Assembly (NCBI RefSeq): GCF_000315015.1
Contig: NZ_BAEP01000029.1
Location: 1 to 64,000 of the forward strand
Length of the DNA stretch: 64,000 nucleotides
DNA from: Paraglaciecola mesophila KMM 241
GTDB taxonomy: Bacteria > Pseudomonadota > Gammaproteobacteria > Enterobacterales > Alteromonadaceae
Direction of reading: 5' to 3'
Positions 46,265 through 55,896 of this stretch are shown piece after piece (the first letter of the stretch is position 1; each line of letters begins with the position of its first letter). The notes below the pieces were generated by a model that was not told the origin of the DNA, ran no database searches, and saw nothing but the letters and a program-made list of their open reading frames with translations. The translations under genes were made by a program, and so were the position numbers.

Positions 46265-49200
46265 CTAAATCTTAATGACTTTATTCGCCCAGTTTTTCGA
46301 GGTCTGTATTAAGCCTGCTGTTTTCGCTCGCATGCGCAGCAGTAAAACATACGCCAGCGGTACCAGCACCAAGCTGGTCGCAGTAGAAAAGGTCAAACCA
46401 CCAATAATCGCTATTGCCATGGGGGAATAGGCCGGGCCATCGCCGCCAATAGAGGTATTGCCCAGCGCCAATGGCACTAAGCCAACAATAGTCGTTGCCA
46501 CGGTCATCAAAATAGGTCTAACTCGGGTTAAACATGCCTCAATGACGGCTGCATTGATTGGTATACCTTGATCAATCAACTGATTGATCCGGTCGACCAA
46601 CACAATGCCGTTATTCACCACAATTCCCATTAATATCAGCATGCCTATCATGCTCATTACTGACATGGCGGTACCCGTAACAAACAATGCCCAAAATACA
46701 CCTGTCAGTGAGAATAATAGTGAGGTGATGACCGCTGTGGGTAACAGTAGTGATTCAAACAGCGCAGCCATCACGATGTAAATCATGCAAAGGGCCAATA
46801 ACATGTTGGTTTGCATGACAGTTTCATTCTGGTTTTGTCTGTCAATACTGCCATCAAACGTCCAACTATAGCCATCGGGTAGAGTGAGGTACTGCATCAC
46901 GTTTTCGATACGCTCTTTGGCTTGCTGCAGTGTAACGTCATCTTTCATATTGGCACCTATGGTCAAGGATGTTTGACGATAGCTACGACGAATTTCTGCT
47001 AAGCGCGGTACGATTTTGGTTTCGCTGACCATATCCAGCGTAACCGTTTGCTGACCAATACGAGTAATGGTGAGGTTTTTGAGTTCTGTAATAGACTCCT
47101 GCAATGCTTCATCGAACAGCATCCGTATACCAATCTCGCCACTTTCAGCATCTCTGAAAGTACGAAGATTAGTACCACGTAAACCGCTGGCAATCGTATT
47201 GGCAACATCGTTGGCAGATAGCCCGTAGCGATAAGCTTTGTTTCGATCAACAATCACTTGCAGTTCGAATTTCTGATTATTGCCCTCAATGCCCACGTCA
47301 GTCAGGCCGTCTATTCGCTTAATTGCGGGTAACACACGTTCAGCGACGTCACTTAAGGATGCAGATGAATCACCTAATAAGGTTAGCTGCAGACCACCGC
47401 CGTTGCCTTGTTCCCATTTAAAGGATGGCCGAGCGCGGGCAAACTTAGGCATATCCTTGAGGATCCGTTCCTTTAGTTCGCCTTTAGAGACTGACATACC
47501 CTCTTTTAAGGTTAGCGCTGAAGTCGCTTCACCCGCGGTAAAATAGGTGTACACCTGCTCAATTTGAAACGCATCTTGGTTGGCATACAAGTAAGCTTCC
47601 ATTTTGTCGACTGATTTTTCGACCTCAACCAAACTGTAATTGCCTTGTATGTCATAGTTAAGCCATAACCGACTGTTGTTGTCGTCATCATCATCCCCAG
47701 TCACAAACTGCATAGGAATAGCCGTGCTAACGAGTATTAATAAAGCAATGACACAGGTTAGGCCGCGGTGCGCTAGGGACCAACTCAGGACACGTTGGTA
47801 TTGCTTGGCGAGTTTGCCCATGGCAGGTGCTTGAGGATGAGTACTTGCGGCTTTGCTCGATAAGCCGCTGGATAATCGACTGGTAAGCAGGGGGATCAAG
47901 GTTTGGGCGATAAGCAAAGACGCAAACAGTGAAATACAAATAGCAATGGCCACATGCTCAAGAAATATGGTGAGATTGACTTTCACGCCGATTATGTTGG
48001 GTAAAAATACAATTGCTGTGGTGGTCGTCCCTGCAATTACCGCCAAGCTGACTTTACCGACTCCTGCTTTGGTGGCTTCAATTGGGTTAGGGTAGTGATT
48101 GCGCTCTTGCTGAATACTCTCGGTGACCACCACGGCATTATCCACCAACATACCCACCGCAAGCATTAAACCCATCATGGACAGTATATTGATGGTGTAC
48201 CCCATGAAGTACATACACCCTAACGTGATGCAAATGGAAAAGGGCACAGATAAAACAACGATTAAGGTTGTGGTTAAGTTTCGTAGAAACGTATACAGCA
48301 CCATAACGGATAGTAGTGCACCGAGTAAGCCTGCATTGAGTAAATCCCCCAAGGACTCGGTTACACTGGCGGCTTCATCATCCATCACGAACAGTGTTAT
48401 GCCTGCAAAGGCTGGGCTATCATCGGCTTGGTTGATGACGTTCATGACCGCTTCGGACACCGCGACCAAGTTACTGTTTGACTCCCTAAAGATATTAAAG
48501 CCAACGGCGTAGGTTCTATCTAAATGTCTGCCCTCGGTACGTTTAGGGCTTTCATAGCCGATTCGGGCAATGTCACTTAACAGTACGCCCTTTTTGATGA
48601 TCAGGGCGTTAATGTCTTCTATTTTGGTGAATGCGCCCTGTGGATTGATCGTGATCTTTTGTTCTAGGTCGTAAAAAGAGCCTGCTGTCATGGCAAAGTT
48701 AGCTTGGCGCAGCGCACTGAGTAGTTGCGTATTCGTGATCCCCAAACTGGCTTGTTTTTGGGTATCTATACGAATAGCGATCTGTTTTTTAAGCACGCCG
48801 TACAACTCAACTTTTGACACCCCAGCAACCCGTTCAATCGGTATTTTAAGGTTTCGCTCAAGTAGGTCATAGGCATCAGATAAGTCACGCTCACTAGATA
48901 CCCTGAGCTGGAAAATCGGTAAGTCACTGGTATTAAATTGATAAACTAAAACTCGCTCTACATCAGCAGGTAAGTCATTGCGTATGGCGTCTATCTTTTC
49001 TCTGGCTTCAATGCCTTTGGCTTTGAGGTTTTCATCCCAGGCAAATTGCAGCTGTATTTCAGCCGCGTCTTCGGTTGACTTCGAACGTAAGCGCTTGATG
49101 CCTGACATGGTGGCCAGTACTTCTTCCACTGGGCGAGTGATCATTTTCTCTATTTCGGCCGGTGTGGCATTTTCATAGGGAATTCGAATGGCTATTTCTG

Positions 49201-49387
49201 GGATATCAATACTGGGAAATTTCTCCAACGGTAATAGTTGTGAGGCTAAGATGCCAAATAACAACATGGAAAAGAACAACATGCCTATTGTCACGGGGCG
49301 TCGCATAGCAAAGGCCGCTAAGCTGGAGCCTGCAGCGGCGATTTTTGCTTGTTCTTGATGACCTTGTTGCATGTCGGGCTTATTCAT
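46265..49387 (-). CDS. RND efflux permease, second of a pair
   Basis: The 1040-residue AcrB-family pump has LPLEKFPSIDIPEIAIRIPY after helix 1, helix 4 with GMLVDNAVVVTES, and the C-terminal LTRVRPILMTVATTIVGLVP. An Asp-rich segment (DDDDDN, about residue 562) follows helix 7. Its ATG overlaps the stop of the preceding RND gene by 8 bp (ATGAATAA). Two RND permeases behind one adaptor recall MdtBC, where a hetero-oligomer forms. The same is inferred here. Confidence 0.9.
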   Translation of the reverse strand: MNKPDMQQGHQEQAKIAAAGSSLAAFAMRRPVTIGMLFFSMLLFGILASQLLPLEKFPSIDIPEIAIRIPYENATPAEIEKMITRPVEEVLATMSGIKRLRSKSTEDAAEIQLQFAWDENLKAKGIEAREKIDAIRNDLPADVERVLVYQFNTSDLPIFQLRVSSERDLSDAYDLLERNLKIPIERVAGVSKVELYGVLKKQIAIRIDTQKQASLGITNTQLLSALRQANFAMTAGSFYDLEQKITINPQGAFTKIEDINALIIKKGVLLSDIARIGYESPKRTEGRHLDRTYAVGFNIFRESNSNLVAVSEAVMNVINQADDSPAFAGITLFVMDDEAASVTESLGDLLNAGLLGALLSVMVLYTFLRNLTTTLIVVLSVPFSICITLGCMYFMGYTINILSMMGLMLAVGMLVDNAVVVTESIQQERNHYPNPIEATKAGVGKVSLAVIAGTTTTAIVFLPNIIGVKVNLTIFLEHVAIAICISLFASLLIAQTLIPLLTSRLSSGLSSKAASTHPQAPAMGKLAKQYQRVLSWSLAHRGLTCVIALLILVSTAIPMQFVTGDDDDDNNSRLWLNYDIQGNYSLVEVEKSVDKMEAYLYANQDAFQIEQVYTYFTAGEATSALTLKEGMSVSKGELKERILKDMPKFARARPSFKWEQGNGGGLQLTLLGDSSASLSDVAERVLPAIKRIDGLTDVGIEGNNQKFELQVIVDRNKAYRYGLSANDVANTIASGLRGTNLRTFRDAESGEIGIRMLFDEALQESITELKNLTITRIGQQTVTLDMVSETKIVPRLAEIRRSYRQTSLTIGANMKDDVTLQQAKERIENVMQYLTLPDGYSWTFDGSIDRQNQNETVMQTNMLLALCMIYIVMAALFESLLLPTAVITSLLFSLTGVFWALFVTGTAMSVMSMIGMLILMGIVVNNGIVLVDRINQLIDQGIPINAAVIEACLTRVRPILMTVATTIVGLVPLALGNTSIGGDGPAYSPMAIAIIGGLTFSTATSLVLVPLAYVLLLRMRAKTAGLIQTSKNWANKVIKI

Positions 49388-52300
49388 AACCTAGCTCCTT
49401 GTCGGTCATGCTTGTCGGTTGTGCATTTTGCGCCATTAATGCATCTGATTTGCGATCAAACAGGGCATATAAACAAGGAATAAAGAACAAGGTGAGGAGC
49501 GTTGCGAACAGCAAGCCAAATATTACGGTTACTGCCATAGGGATGCGCATCTCAGCGCCTTCGCCAAGTCCAAGTGCCATAGGCAGTAACCCTAAGGAAG
49601 TCGTTAAGGTCGTCATCAATATAGGACGAAGTCGATTGTGGGCGGCCTCGATAATGGCCCGTGACTTCATTACGCCCTCTGACCGCAGCTGATTAATGCG
49701 GTCAATGAGCACAATCGCGTTGTTAACCACGATACCTGCCAACATGATAAGACCGATAAATACCACCACGCTGATGTTCGTTTGGGTGATAAACAAACCG
49801 AATATGGAGCCTGCGCATGCCAGCGGCACAGTGAACAATATCAATAGTGGATGCAACAGCGACTCGAATTGAGATGCCATGACCAAATACACTAGGAATA
49901 CAGCCAGTGCCAGAGCAAATTTCAAAGATGCGAAACTGGTTTTCATTTCTTCGCTTTGCCCGGCCACTCTTGCTTGCAGCGAATACGGCAAGTTCATGTC
50001 TTTAATATGTTGATTTGCCGCCTCGACTGCTTGGGCTAAATCACCATAGGCCAGATTGGCGGATATCACGGCGACGCGCTCTTGCCCGATGCGGGTAATT
50101 TCACTTGGTCCAATAGACATGCTTAAGTCCGCGACGGCATTTAAGGCAATGGCTCGCTGTGCCCCAGGATTGACTATGATGCGCCCTATGTCTTCAATTG
50201 AATCACGCTGGGTGGTGAGGCTGCGCACCAAGATATCAATTTTACGATCATCTAGATTGAATTGGCTTGCCACTTCACCACCGACTTTGGCGTTTATCAG
50301 TGTAGATACCTGAGGTGCACTTAAGCCTAATTGAGCAAGTTTTGCGTGATCAAAGGTGATCTTAAGCTCAGGCGTGCCTCGCTGCAGGGAGCTGGTAACA
50401 TCACTAAAACGCGAGTCTTGTTGCAGGGCGTCTACTAAGATTGTGCTGTATTTAGCCAAATTTGTTAGGTTATAACCAATTAAATCGATAGATAACGGGG
50501 CTGCAAAGCTAAACAATTCTGGTTGCCCAAACTCTGCCTGCACCCCGGCTTGTTTACGCAAGTAGTCTCGCATTTTGTCTTGTACGTTTTTCAGTTGCTC
50601 GCCTGTTGCATTGCTTTGCATCACAACATTTAATTTTCCCCAGTTTTCGCCGCCCTGACTGGCTGACGCGTTCATTAAACTACCAGTGCCAGCCAATGAA
50701 TAAGTACGTTTCACGCCGTCTTGCTCCAGGGTAAAGGCGGATAACGCTGATAAAGTGTTATCGGTATGGCTAAGCAATGTGCCGCTTGGCAAGGTGACTT
50801 CAACGTAGAACTCCCCCTGAGACATACTCGGAATGAGCTCCATCCCGAGCCGCGGAATGAAAAATAAAGAGCTGGCGGCCATTGCCATTATGCCAATCAA
50901 TAGCAACCCGGGCGTCCGCAGTGCGTATTTTAGTAAGCGTGCGTAGTAAAAAGACACGAAATTGAGACCTTTTTCAAATCCCCAAAGCAGTGGTTTGAAA
51001 ATAAAGCCCATGAGCTTAGCTAACGCTCTAAATACGATGAGCGCTAATGTAGATAAAAAAAGTGGTAGGTAGTGAAACGACCCACGGGATAACCACACAA
51101 AGGGCAGCGCTAAAATAGCGAAGATGCGTTTGGTGACACTCGGTTTGCTGCCACTTTTAACGCTGGTCTGACTATCAGAGCTGATATTAAGGCTAGAGCT
51201 AGGGTCAAAATTAGAGTCAAAGCCTACCCCAGACGAATCAACGGTGTGATTTAAGGGGGGTGTTAACGGGCGTGGGCTTTGCTGATGCTTGTTAGCGTTG
51301 TCCGTTACGCTTTTGTATGTGTCGCCATGTGCTGGTTTCGAGCGCGCTCGTGCTGCCAACATAGGAATAACCGTTAACGCAACAAGCAAAGAGGCTCCCA
51401 AAGCAAAGGTAACGGTCAGGGCTTGATCGGCAAATAACTGACCAGCGATACCCTCAACAAATACCAATGGGAAGAATACCGCCATGGTGGTAAGGGTAGA
51501 GGCGATGATGGCCATGGATACCTGTTTCGTTCCTTGTGCTGCCGCTTGTTTAACATCGCTTTGTGTTTTTTTGTGCCGCTCTATGTTTTCAAGCACCACA
51601 ATGGCGTTATCGACCAATAGGCCGATGGCCAACGCAATCCCGCCCAAACTCATGATGTTCAAGCTAATGTTGTTACCGTACATTAGGTTGAACGTGGCGA
51701 TGATAGACACAGGAATAGAAATGGAGATGATCAGGGTGGGCCAAACATTACGTAGGAATAAATACAACACCACCATCGCCAGCAACCCACCTATTATGCC
51801 TGCAGATTTTACATCGTCGATGGCATTAGCAATGAACACTGACTGGTCGTAAATGAGCTGTATTTTGTAGTTATCTGGTAAAGCGCTTTCTAGTTGACGC
51901 AGTTCTTGATTTACATTTTGCGCTACTTGTACTGTATTAGCGTCTCCCTCTTTGTAAATAGCAATTTCGACCCCTTCTAATCCGTTGAACCTTGTAATGG
52001 AATCCCGCTCTTTGTAGGCATCTTGAATAATAGCAATATCACCTAAGCGGATATTCTTGTTGTCACGTCGGGCGATAAACACATTTTGCATATCTCGTAT
52101 GCTAGTGAACTGATTAAGCGTGCGTACGGTGTAGGCTTGAGAGCCATCATCGACACGTCCTCCTGCAGCGTTAACGTTCTCTTCTTTTAAACGTTTGATG
52201 ATGTCGCTCATGGGGATGGCTAATTGACTGGCTTTTTGTTGATCAACCAATACTTGAATTTCGCTTTCTAAGCCGCCACCTATTTTGATCGACGCTACAC

Positions 52301-52856
52301 CAGAAATGGATTCTAACTTACGCTTGATCTGTTGATCTGCGTATTCTCGCAGGCGTTTCATGCTACTTACATCAAGGGCGGCGCTTTGAATGACGTCAAC
52401 GTTTTTAGCTGTATTACTGGTGCTCGCAATACCGAATCCGAGGCGCATAACGGGATCTAAACTTGGGTTAAAGCGCAGCAGCACGGGTTTTTCAACGTCT
52501 AAAGGTAAAATTAAGGTATCGAGCTTTTCGCGTACCTCTAAACTCGCCATGTCCATGTCCGTGCCCCATTCGAATTCGAGTAGCACATCGGACTGCCCAG
52601 AAGTGGATGAAGAGGTGACTTTACGTACGCCTTTAACAACACCAATGGTTTCTTCAATAGGCTTAGAGACGAGCTGTTCGATTTCACCAGGTGCAGCACC
52701 CACATAATCGGTACGAATAGTCAGGGTAGGGTAGGACAATTCAGGTAATAGGTTAATGGCTAACCGTGACAGCGACACCATACCAAATAACACAATGGCA
52801 AATGTGAACATCCACACAGCGACCGGGCGTTTTACTGCTATATCAACAATATTCAT
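49380..52856 (-). CDS. RND efflux permease, first of a pair, with a large central insertion
   Basis: The 1158-residue pump is about 120-140 residues longer than typical RND permeases. The usual parts are present: LLPELSYPTLTIRTDYVGAA, helix 4 with GLLVDNAIVVLEN, and NRLRPILMTTLTTSLGLLP. The extra length lies between helices 6 and 7 (about residues 500-640). It consists of a Ser/Pro/Asn/Asp-rich linker of some 70 residues followed by a hydrophobic and aromatic stretch. It lies 15 bp after the adaptor gene. Confidence 0.9.
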   Translation of the reverse strand: MNIVDIAVKRPVAVWMFTFAIVLFGMVSLSRLAINLLPELSYPTLTIRTDYVGAAPGEIEQLVSKPIEETIGVVKGVRKVTSSSTSGQSDVLLEFEWGTDMDMASLEVREKLDTLILPLDVEKPVLLRFNPSLDPVMRLGFGIASTSNTAKNVDVIQSAALDVSSMKRLREYADQQIKRKLESISGVASIKIGGGLESEIQVLVDQQKASQLAIPMSDIIKRLKEENVNAAGGRVDDGSQAYTVRTLNQFTSIRDMQNVFIARRDNKNIRLGDIAIIQDAYKERDSITRFNGLEGVEIAIYKEGDANTVQVAQNVNQELRQLESALPDNYKIQLIYDQSVFIANAIDDVKSAGIIGGLLAMVVLYLFLRNVWPTLIISISIPVSIIATFNLMYGNNISLNIMSLGGIALAIGLLVDNAIVVLENIERHKKTQSDVKQAAAQGTKQVSMAIIASTLTTMAVFFPLVFVEGIAGQLFADQALTVTFALGASLLVALTVIPMLAARARSKPAHGDTYKSVTDNANKHQQSPRPLTPPLNHTVDSSGVGFDSNFDPSSSLNISSDSQTSVKSGSKPSVTKRIFAILALPFVWLSRGSFHYLPLFLSTLALIVFRALAKLMGFIFKPLLWGFEKGLNFVSFYYARLLKYALRTPGLLLIGIMAMAASSLFFIPRLGMELIPSMSQGEFYVEVTLPSGTLLSHTDNTLSALSAFTLEQDGVKRTYSLAGTGSLMNASASQGGENWGKLNVVMQSNATGEQLKNVQDKMRDYLRKQAGVQAEFGQPELFSFAAPLSIDLIGYNLTNLAKYSTILVDALQQDSRFSDVTSSLQRGTPELKITFDHAKLAQLGLSAPQVSTLINAKVGGEVASQFNLDDRKIDILVRSLTTQRDSIEDIGRIIVNPGAQRAIALNAVADLSMSIGPSEITRIGQERVAVISANLAYGDLAQAVEAANQHIKDMNLPYSLQARVAGQSEEMKTSFASLKFALALAVFLVYLVMASQFESLLHPLLILFTVPLACAGSIFGLFITQTNISVVVFIGLIMLAGIVVNNAIVLIDRINQLRSEGVMKSRAIIEAAHNRLRPILMTTLTTSLGLLPMALGLGEGAEMRIPMAVTVIFGLLFATLLTLFFIPCLYALFDRKSDALMAQNAQPTSMTDKELGYE

Positions 52857-52871
52857 GCTAGGTGTCCTTAC

Positions 52872-54089
52872 TTAGCGAGTGTGATCAGCGTTTGAGGCTG
52901 TTGTGTCTGTATCTGTGGCTTCGCTTGTGTCATCACCGTTAAATTCAACGGGTTTTTGAGCGCTAGACGCTGGCTCTGCAACAGGTGATTGTGCCTGCAG
53001 CGTAAGTGACTCGGCATTGACTACTTCAACAGGCGCCTGGTCTTTCAAATTTTGATGTCCGGTAATCACTACGTGTTCGTTGCCCTTCAGGCCACTGAGT
53101 ATCTCTACATAGTCGCCTTCTTGAAAACCCACACGTATTTCTTGTTTGTGGGCAACACCGTCGACCACAACAAACACATTAACTTTATTATCAATGCTGA
53201 GCATGGCTTTACGGGGCATAAGCGTGGCGTGCTGGTGGGTGTCGTAATTTAAACTGACGTGGGCGAACATACCGGCTTTAAGTAATTTCTCATCATTTGG
53301 TACGCGAAGCGTCACTTTAAACGTGCCTGTTGCGGCATCGATTACTGGGCTGATGCGTTCAACATAGGCTGTGACCGTACTATCTTGCAATGCACTTAGG
53401 GTTAATTTCGCCGCTTGATTTTTATGCACCCGAGACAGTTCTTTTTCAGGTAAGTAGACAACACCATGTAACTCATTTTGTTCGACGATATGGAACATTT
53501 GAGCGCGTTGAAATGATTCGGTTAAATTACCCACTTTGGCGTTACGTGCGGCAATATAACCAGAAATAGGCGCCACGATAGTGGCTTCTTTTAAATCTAG
53601 CTGCGCCAGCGATAACGTCGCTTTAGTGGATGCGTATTGGGCGCTAATTTTATCGTAGGTGTCATCGCTCACGAGCTTTTGATTATACACCTTGTCTATT
53701 TTTGCCAATTCTTTTTCGATGCCAATTAAGTCGGCTTTGGCCCGTGCGAGGTTTAACCGATAACGCTCTGGCTCTAACTGCGCCAGCACTTGACCTTTTG
53801 TAACGTAATCACCTTCTTCCACATAAATATGTTCAATAATGCCCGAAGCGCGGGCGACTACGTAGGCTTCTTCCTTGGCTTCAAGTACCGCTGTGGTGGT
53901 GTAATTAGAGGAAATTTCACCGTTATGCAGGACGCCTGCCTCTACGGGGACTGAAATGACTAATGCTTGTTCGGGCTCAGTGCTTATGGCATCTGCGCCG
54001 CCGCAAGCCGAAAGCAGTGCCGTGCTCATAAGTAATGTAAGTATCGTAAGTGCGTTAAAACTGATAAACGGTATCGTTTTAATCGTCAT
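52872..54089 (-). CDS. RND membrane-fusion protein (lipoprotein) of the RND-RND operon
   Basis: The 405-residue adaptor has a lipobox (LLSAC near residue 29), lipoyl halves (ASGIIEHIYVEEGDYVTKGQ, then TIVAPISGYIAARNAKVG) around a short helical hairpin, a beta-barrel domain and a Thr/Asp/Ala-rich C-terminal tail. It is the first gene of the MFP-RND-RND operon. The 543 bp upstream contain no recognisable regulator gene. Confidence 0.9.
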   Translation of the reverse strand: MTIKTIPFISFNALTILTLLMSTALLSACGGADAISTEPEQALVISVPVEAGVLHNGEISSNYTTTAVLEAKEEAYVVARASGIIEHIYVEEGDYVTKGQVLAQLEPERYRLNLARAKADLIGIEKELAKIDKVYNQKLVSDDTYDKISAQYASTKATLSLAQLDLKEATIVAPISGYIAARNAKVGNLTESFQRAQMFHIVEQNELHGVVYLPEKELSRVHKNQAAKLTLSALQDSTVTAYVERISPVIDAATGTFKVTLRVPNDEKLLKAGMFAHVSLNYDTHQHATLMPRKAMLSIDNKVNVFVVVDGVAHKQEIRVGFQEGDYVEILSGLKGNEHVVITGHQNLKDQAPVEVVNAESLTLQAQSPVAEPASSAQKPVEFNGDDTSEATDTDTTASNADHTR

Positions 54090-54632
54090 TTTATTCCCCT
54101 GTATCGTTATTTTTATAATGCTAAATATGTGTGTAAAGACCGTGGTGGTGGCGCTTCAAGTAAACTTTGTAGCGCTTCGGTCTGTGTGTTCCTCAATAGA
54201 GCAGAAGTTGTGCCATGTGAAAAAATTGACTTTTATTTCAATTGAATCAGTGTTTTATCTAATTCCTCATGACTTTGAATTATTTCAGTTAGGTCAAACA
54301 AACCATAGTTTGGCGTAAACCCCCACTTATTCGTCACAAGCCAAAATATGTAGAAATCGCTGCACTCGGTGGTTTGAAAAGCGCAGCGGCAGCGCGAGAA
54401 AACGGGTTGTTTTTTAGCCAGTAAAAGTTGCAAGCATTCAAGCAGTTTGTTCACAGACAGACACTATGAAAGACCGGTCTGAAATAAGATGGAACTACAT
54501 TAAGTTATTGTATTTTATCGAATTTACGTTCTTACAATTTGTTTGGCATAACACTTGTTTAAGGCTAATTCAGCAACGTGAATAGCTTTGCTTTGTAACA
54601 ACACTCTTGATTAAGCAATACGGAGATAAACT
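54090..54632. other. Gene-free divergent region between the RND operon and the outer-membrane protein
   Basis: No convincing gene was found. Short frames here lack ribosome sites and recognisable domains. The only clear signal is a perfect 10-bp palindrome AGACCGGTCT at 54471-54480, a form used by some TetR-family operators. It lies 152 bp before the beta-barrel gene and 380 bp before the RND adaptor. GGAG before the ATG at 54633 belongs to the beta-barrel gene. Confidence 0.5.
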
Positions 54633-55214
54633 ATGAAAAAATTTACCCTTACTACACTAGCAGCGACCTCTTTACTTATGACTTCAGGTGCATCCTTTGC
54701 TGCGACGAATGATGGTGTAGATCACCACGGTATTTATGTAGGTGCCGGTTATGGTTTAGTAGATGTGGATGGAGATGAAGACTTTGATCGTGACGATAAT
54801 GCAGCCAATGTGTATATCGGCACACAGTTCAACCAATACGTATCGATTGAAGGTGGTTACATCGATTTCGGCGAATACGGTAATGATACGTTCAACACAG
54901 AAGTTGACGGGTATACGCTAGGATTAAAAGCAGGCTTGCCAATTAACGAATATATCACCGTGTATGCTAAAGGCGGACAGTTATGGTGGGACGCCGATAT
55001 TAATGCAGCCGGTGTGAACGACAGCACAGACGGAGATGATTTGTTCTATGGCGTGGGTGCATCTTTTGCTGTATCTGAAGATTGGGATGTGCGCTTAGAA
55101 TACACACGTTTCGACTTAGAGTTTGAGCGTGACGAAATTGGCATTTTGTCAGAAATCGACAGCTTTGACAGTGATGTAGATTACGCAAGTGTTGCCGTGC
55201 AGTACACTTTCTAA
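54633..55214 (+). CDS. Outer-membrane beta-barrel protein (OmpA-TM/OmpW-like fold)
   Basis: The 193-residue protein has a clear signal peptide (about 1-23, cleaved after SFA) and alternating amphipathic strands (GIYVGAGYGLVDV, NVYIGTQFNQYVSIEGGYIDF, GYTLGLKAGLPI, DVRLEYTRFDL). The C-terminal strand is YASVAVQYTF with the terminal Phe required for BAM insertion. It lacks the OmpA peptidoglycan-binding domain. The loops are strikingly rich in Asp and Glu. The role could be structural, adhesive or small-solute passage. GGAG precedes the ATG and a terminator follows. Confidence 0.82.
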   Translation: MKKFTLTTLAATSLLMTSGASFAATNDGVDHHGIYVGAGYGLVDVDGDEDFDRDDNAANVYIGTQFNQYVSIEGGYIDFGEYGNDTFNTEVDGYTLGLKAGLPINEYITVYAKGGQLWWDADINAAGVNDSTDGDDLFYGVGASFAVSEDWDVRLEYTRFDLEFERDEIGILSEIDSFDSDVDYASVAVQYTF

Positions 55215-55245
55215 GTCTTAATATTCAGTAAGAATAATTTGCACA

Positions 55246-55274
55246 AAGGGCCTGCTAAACGCAGGTCCTTCTTT
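55246..55274 (+). terminator. Rho-independent terminator of the beta-barrel gene
   Basis: AAGGGCCTGC and GCAGGTCCTT pair over 10 bp with one G-U pair and a 5-nt loop, and are followed by CTTTAT. It lies 31 bases after the stop codon. Confidence 0.75.
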
Positions 55275-55307
55275 ATATCTACAGTATTTATCTAAATAGC
55301 AAGGGCC

Positions 55308-55613
55308 TCAATTAGCATCTCCTTGTGCCGTCGCAATAATAATCTTCATGGCTTCTTCTTTACTAAAACCAGCCTCTATTAGCGCTTCATAGTACTTTCT
55401 TTGTAACTGTGCTCGCGCCTTTACTAAATCAGGATCGCTCATGGCGCGTACCTGATTTTTCATTTGTTCAGCTAATTGCGAATTAACAAAATCAAGAGGG
55501 CTGCCCATTTGCTGAGCATAAGTGCTGGCTGTAACTAATAGGCCCATAACGGTGCCCGCGATAAGCATAGTGACGGCTCTAGGCGTAACAAGTGATAGAT
55601 AAAACTGGGGCAT
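55308..55613 (-). CDS. Small exported or membrane-anchored protein, unknown
   Basis: The 101-residue product has an N-terminal hydrophobic segment (about 12-32) ending TYAQ, consistent with a signal peptide. A charged, helical mature part of about 65 residues follows (QLAEQMKNQVRAMSDPDLVKARAQLQRKYYEALIEAGFSKEEAMKII, described here as residues about 46-93). AAGGAA lies eight bases before the ATG. Codon use and the signal peptide favour a real gene. The family is not recognised. Confidence 0.65.
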   Translation of the reverse strand: MPQFYLSLVTPRAVTMLIAGTVMGLLVTASTYAQQMGSPLDFVNSQLAEQMKNQVRAMSDPDLVKARAQLQRKYYEALIEAGFSKEEAMKIIIATAQGDAN

Positions 55614-55839
55614 GAGATGTTCCTTTTGCAGTTAATGGCATAAAACAAGCTATGGTTTGTTAACTTAGCACTGGCGGGCACTAGGCTCGGCTTAATCTAA
55701 GAATTCTTTATTTTTAGAGTTCGGGGGTCAATGGTAATAAACAGTTTTTATCACAGTAACATTAGAGACAAGACTTCACAGGATAAGTTGCAATATAAAT
55801 CGTTCGTGTGAATAAACATGAATGGGGGTGATTGAACAT

Positions 55840-55864
55840 AATAAGGCCCGGTAAAAACCAGGCC
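55840..55864 (-). terminator. Rho-independent terminator of the NUP-cupin gene
   Basis: On the minus strand GGCCTGG and CCGGGCC pair around a TTTTTA loop with one G-U pair, and are followed by TTATT. It lies about 30 bases after the stop of the NUP-cupin gene. Confidence 0.65.
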
Positions 55865-55896
55865 AAATCGTTTGTATGATAGCGCGACTAACGCGG

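Noticed and set aside
54233-54454. Minus-strand frame of 73 codons upstream of the RND adaptor, considered as a regulator
   Set aside because: It has no helix-turn-helix pattern, a cysteine- and phenylalanine-rich composition unlike a TetR protein, and no ribosome site.
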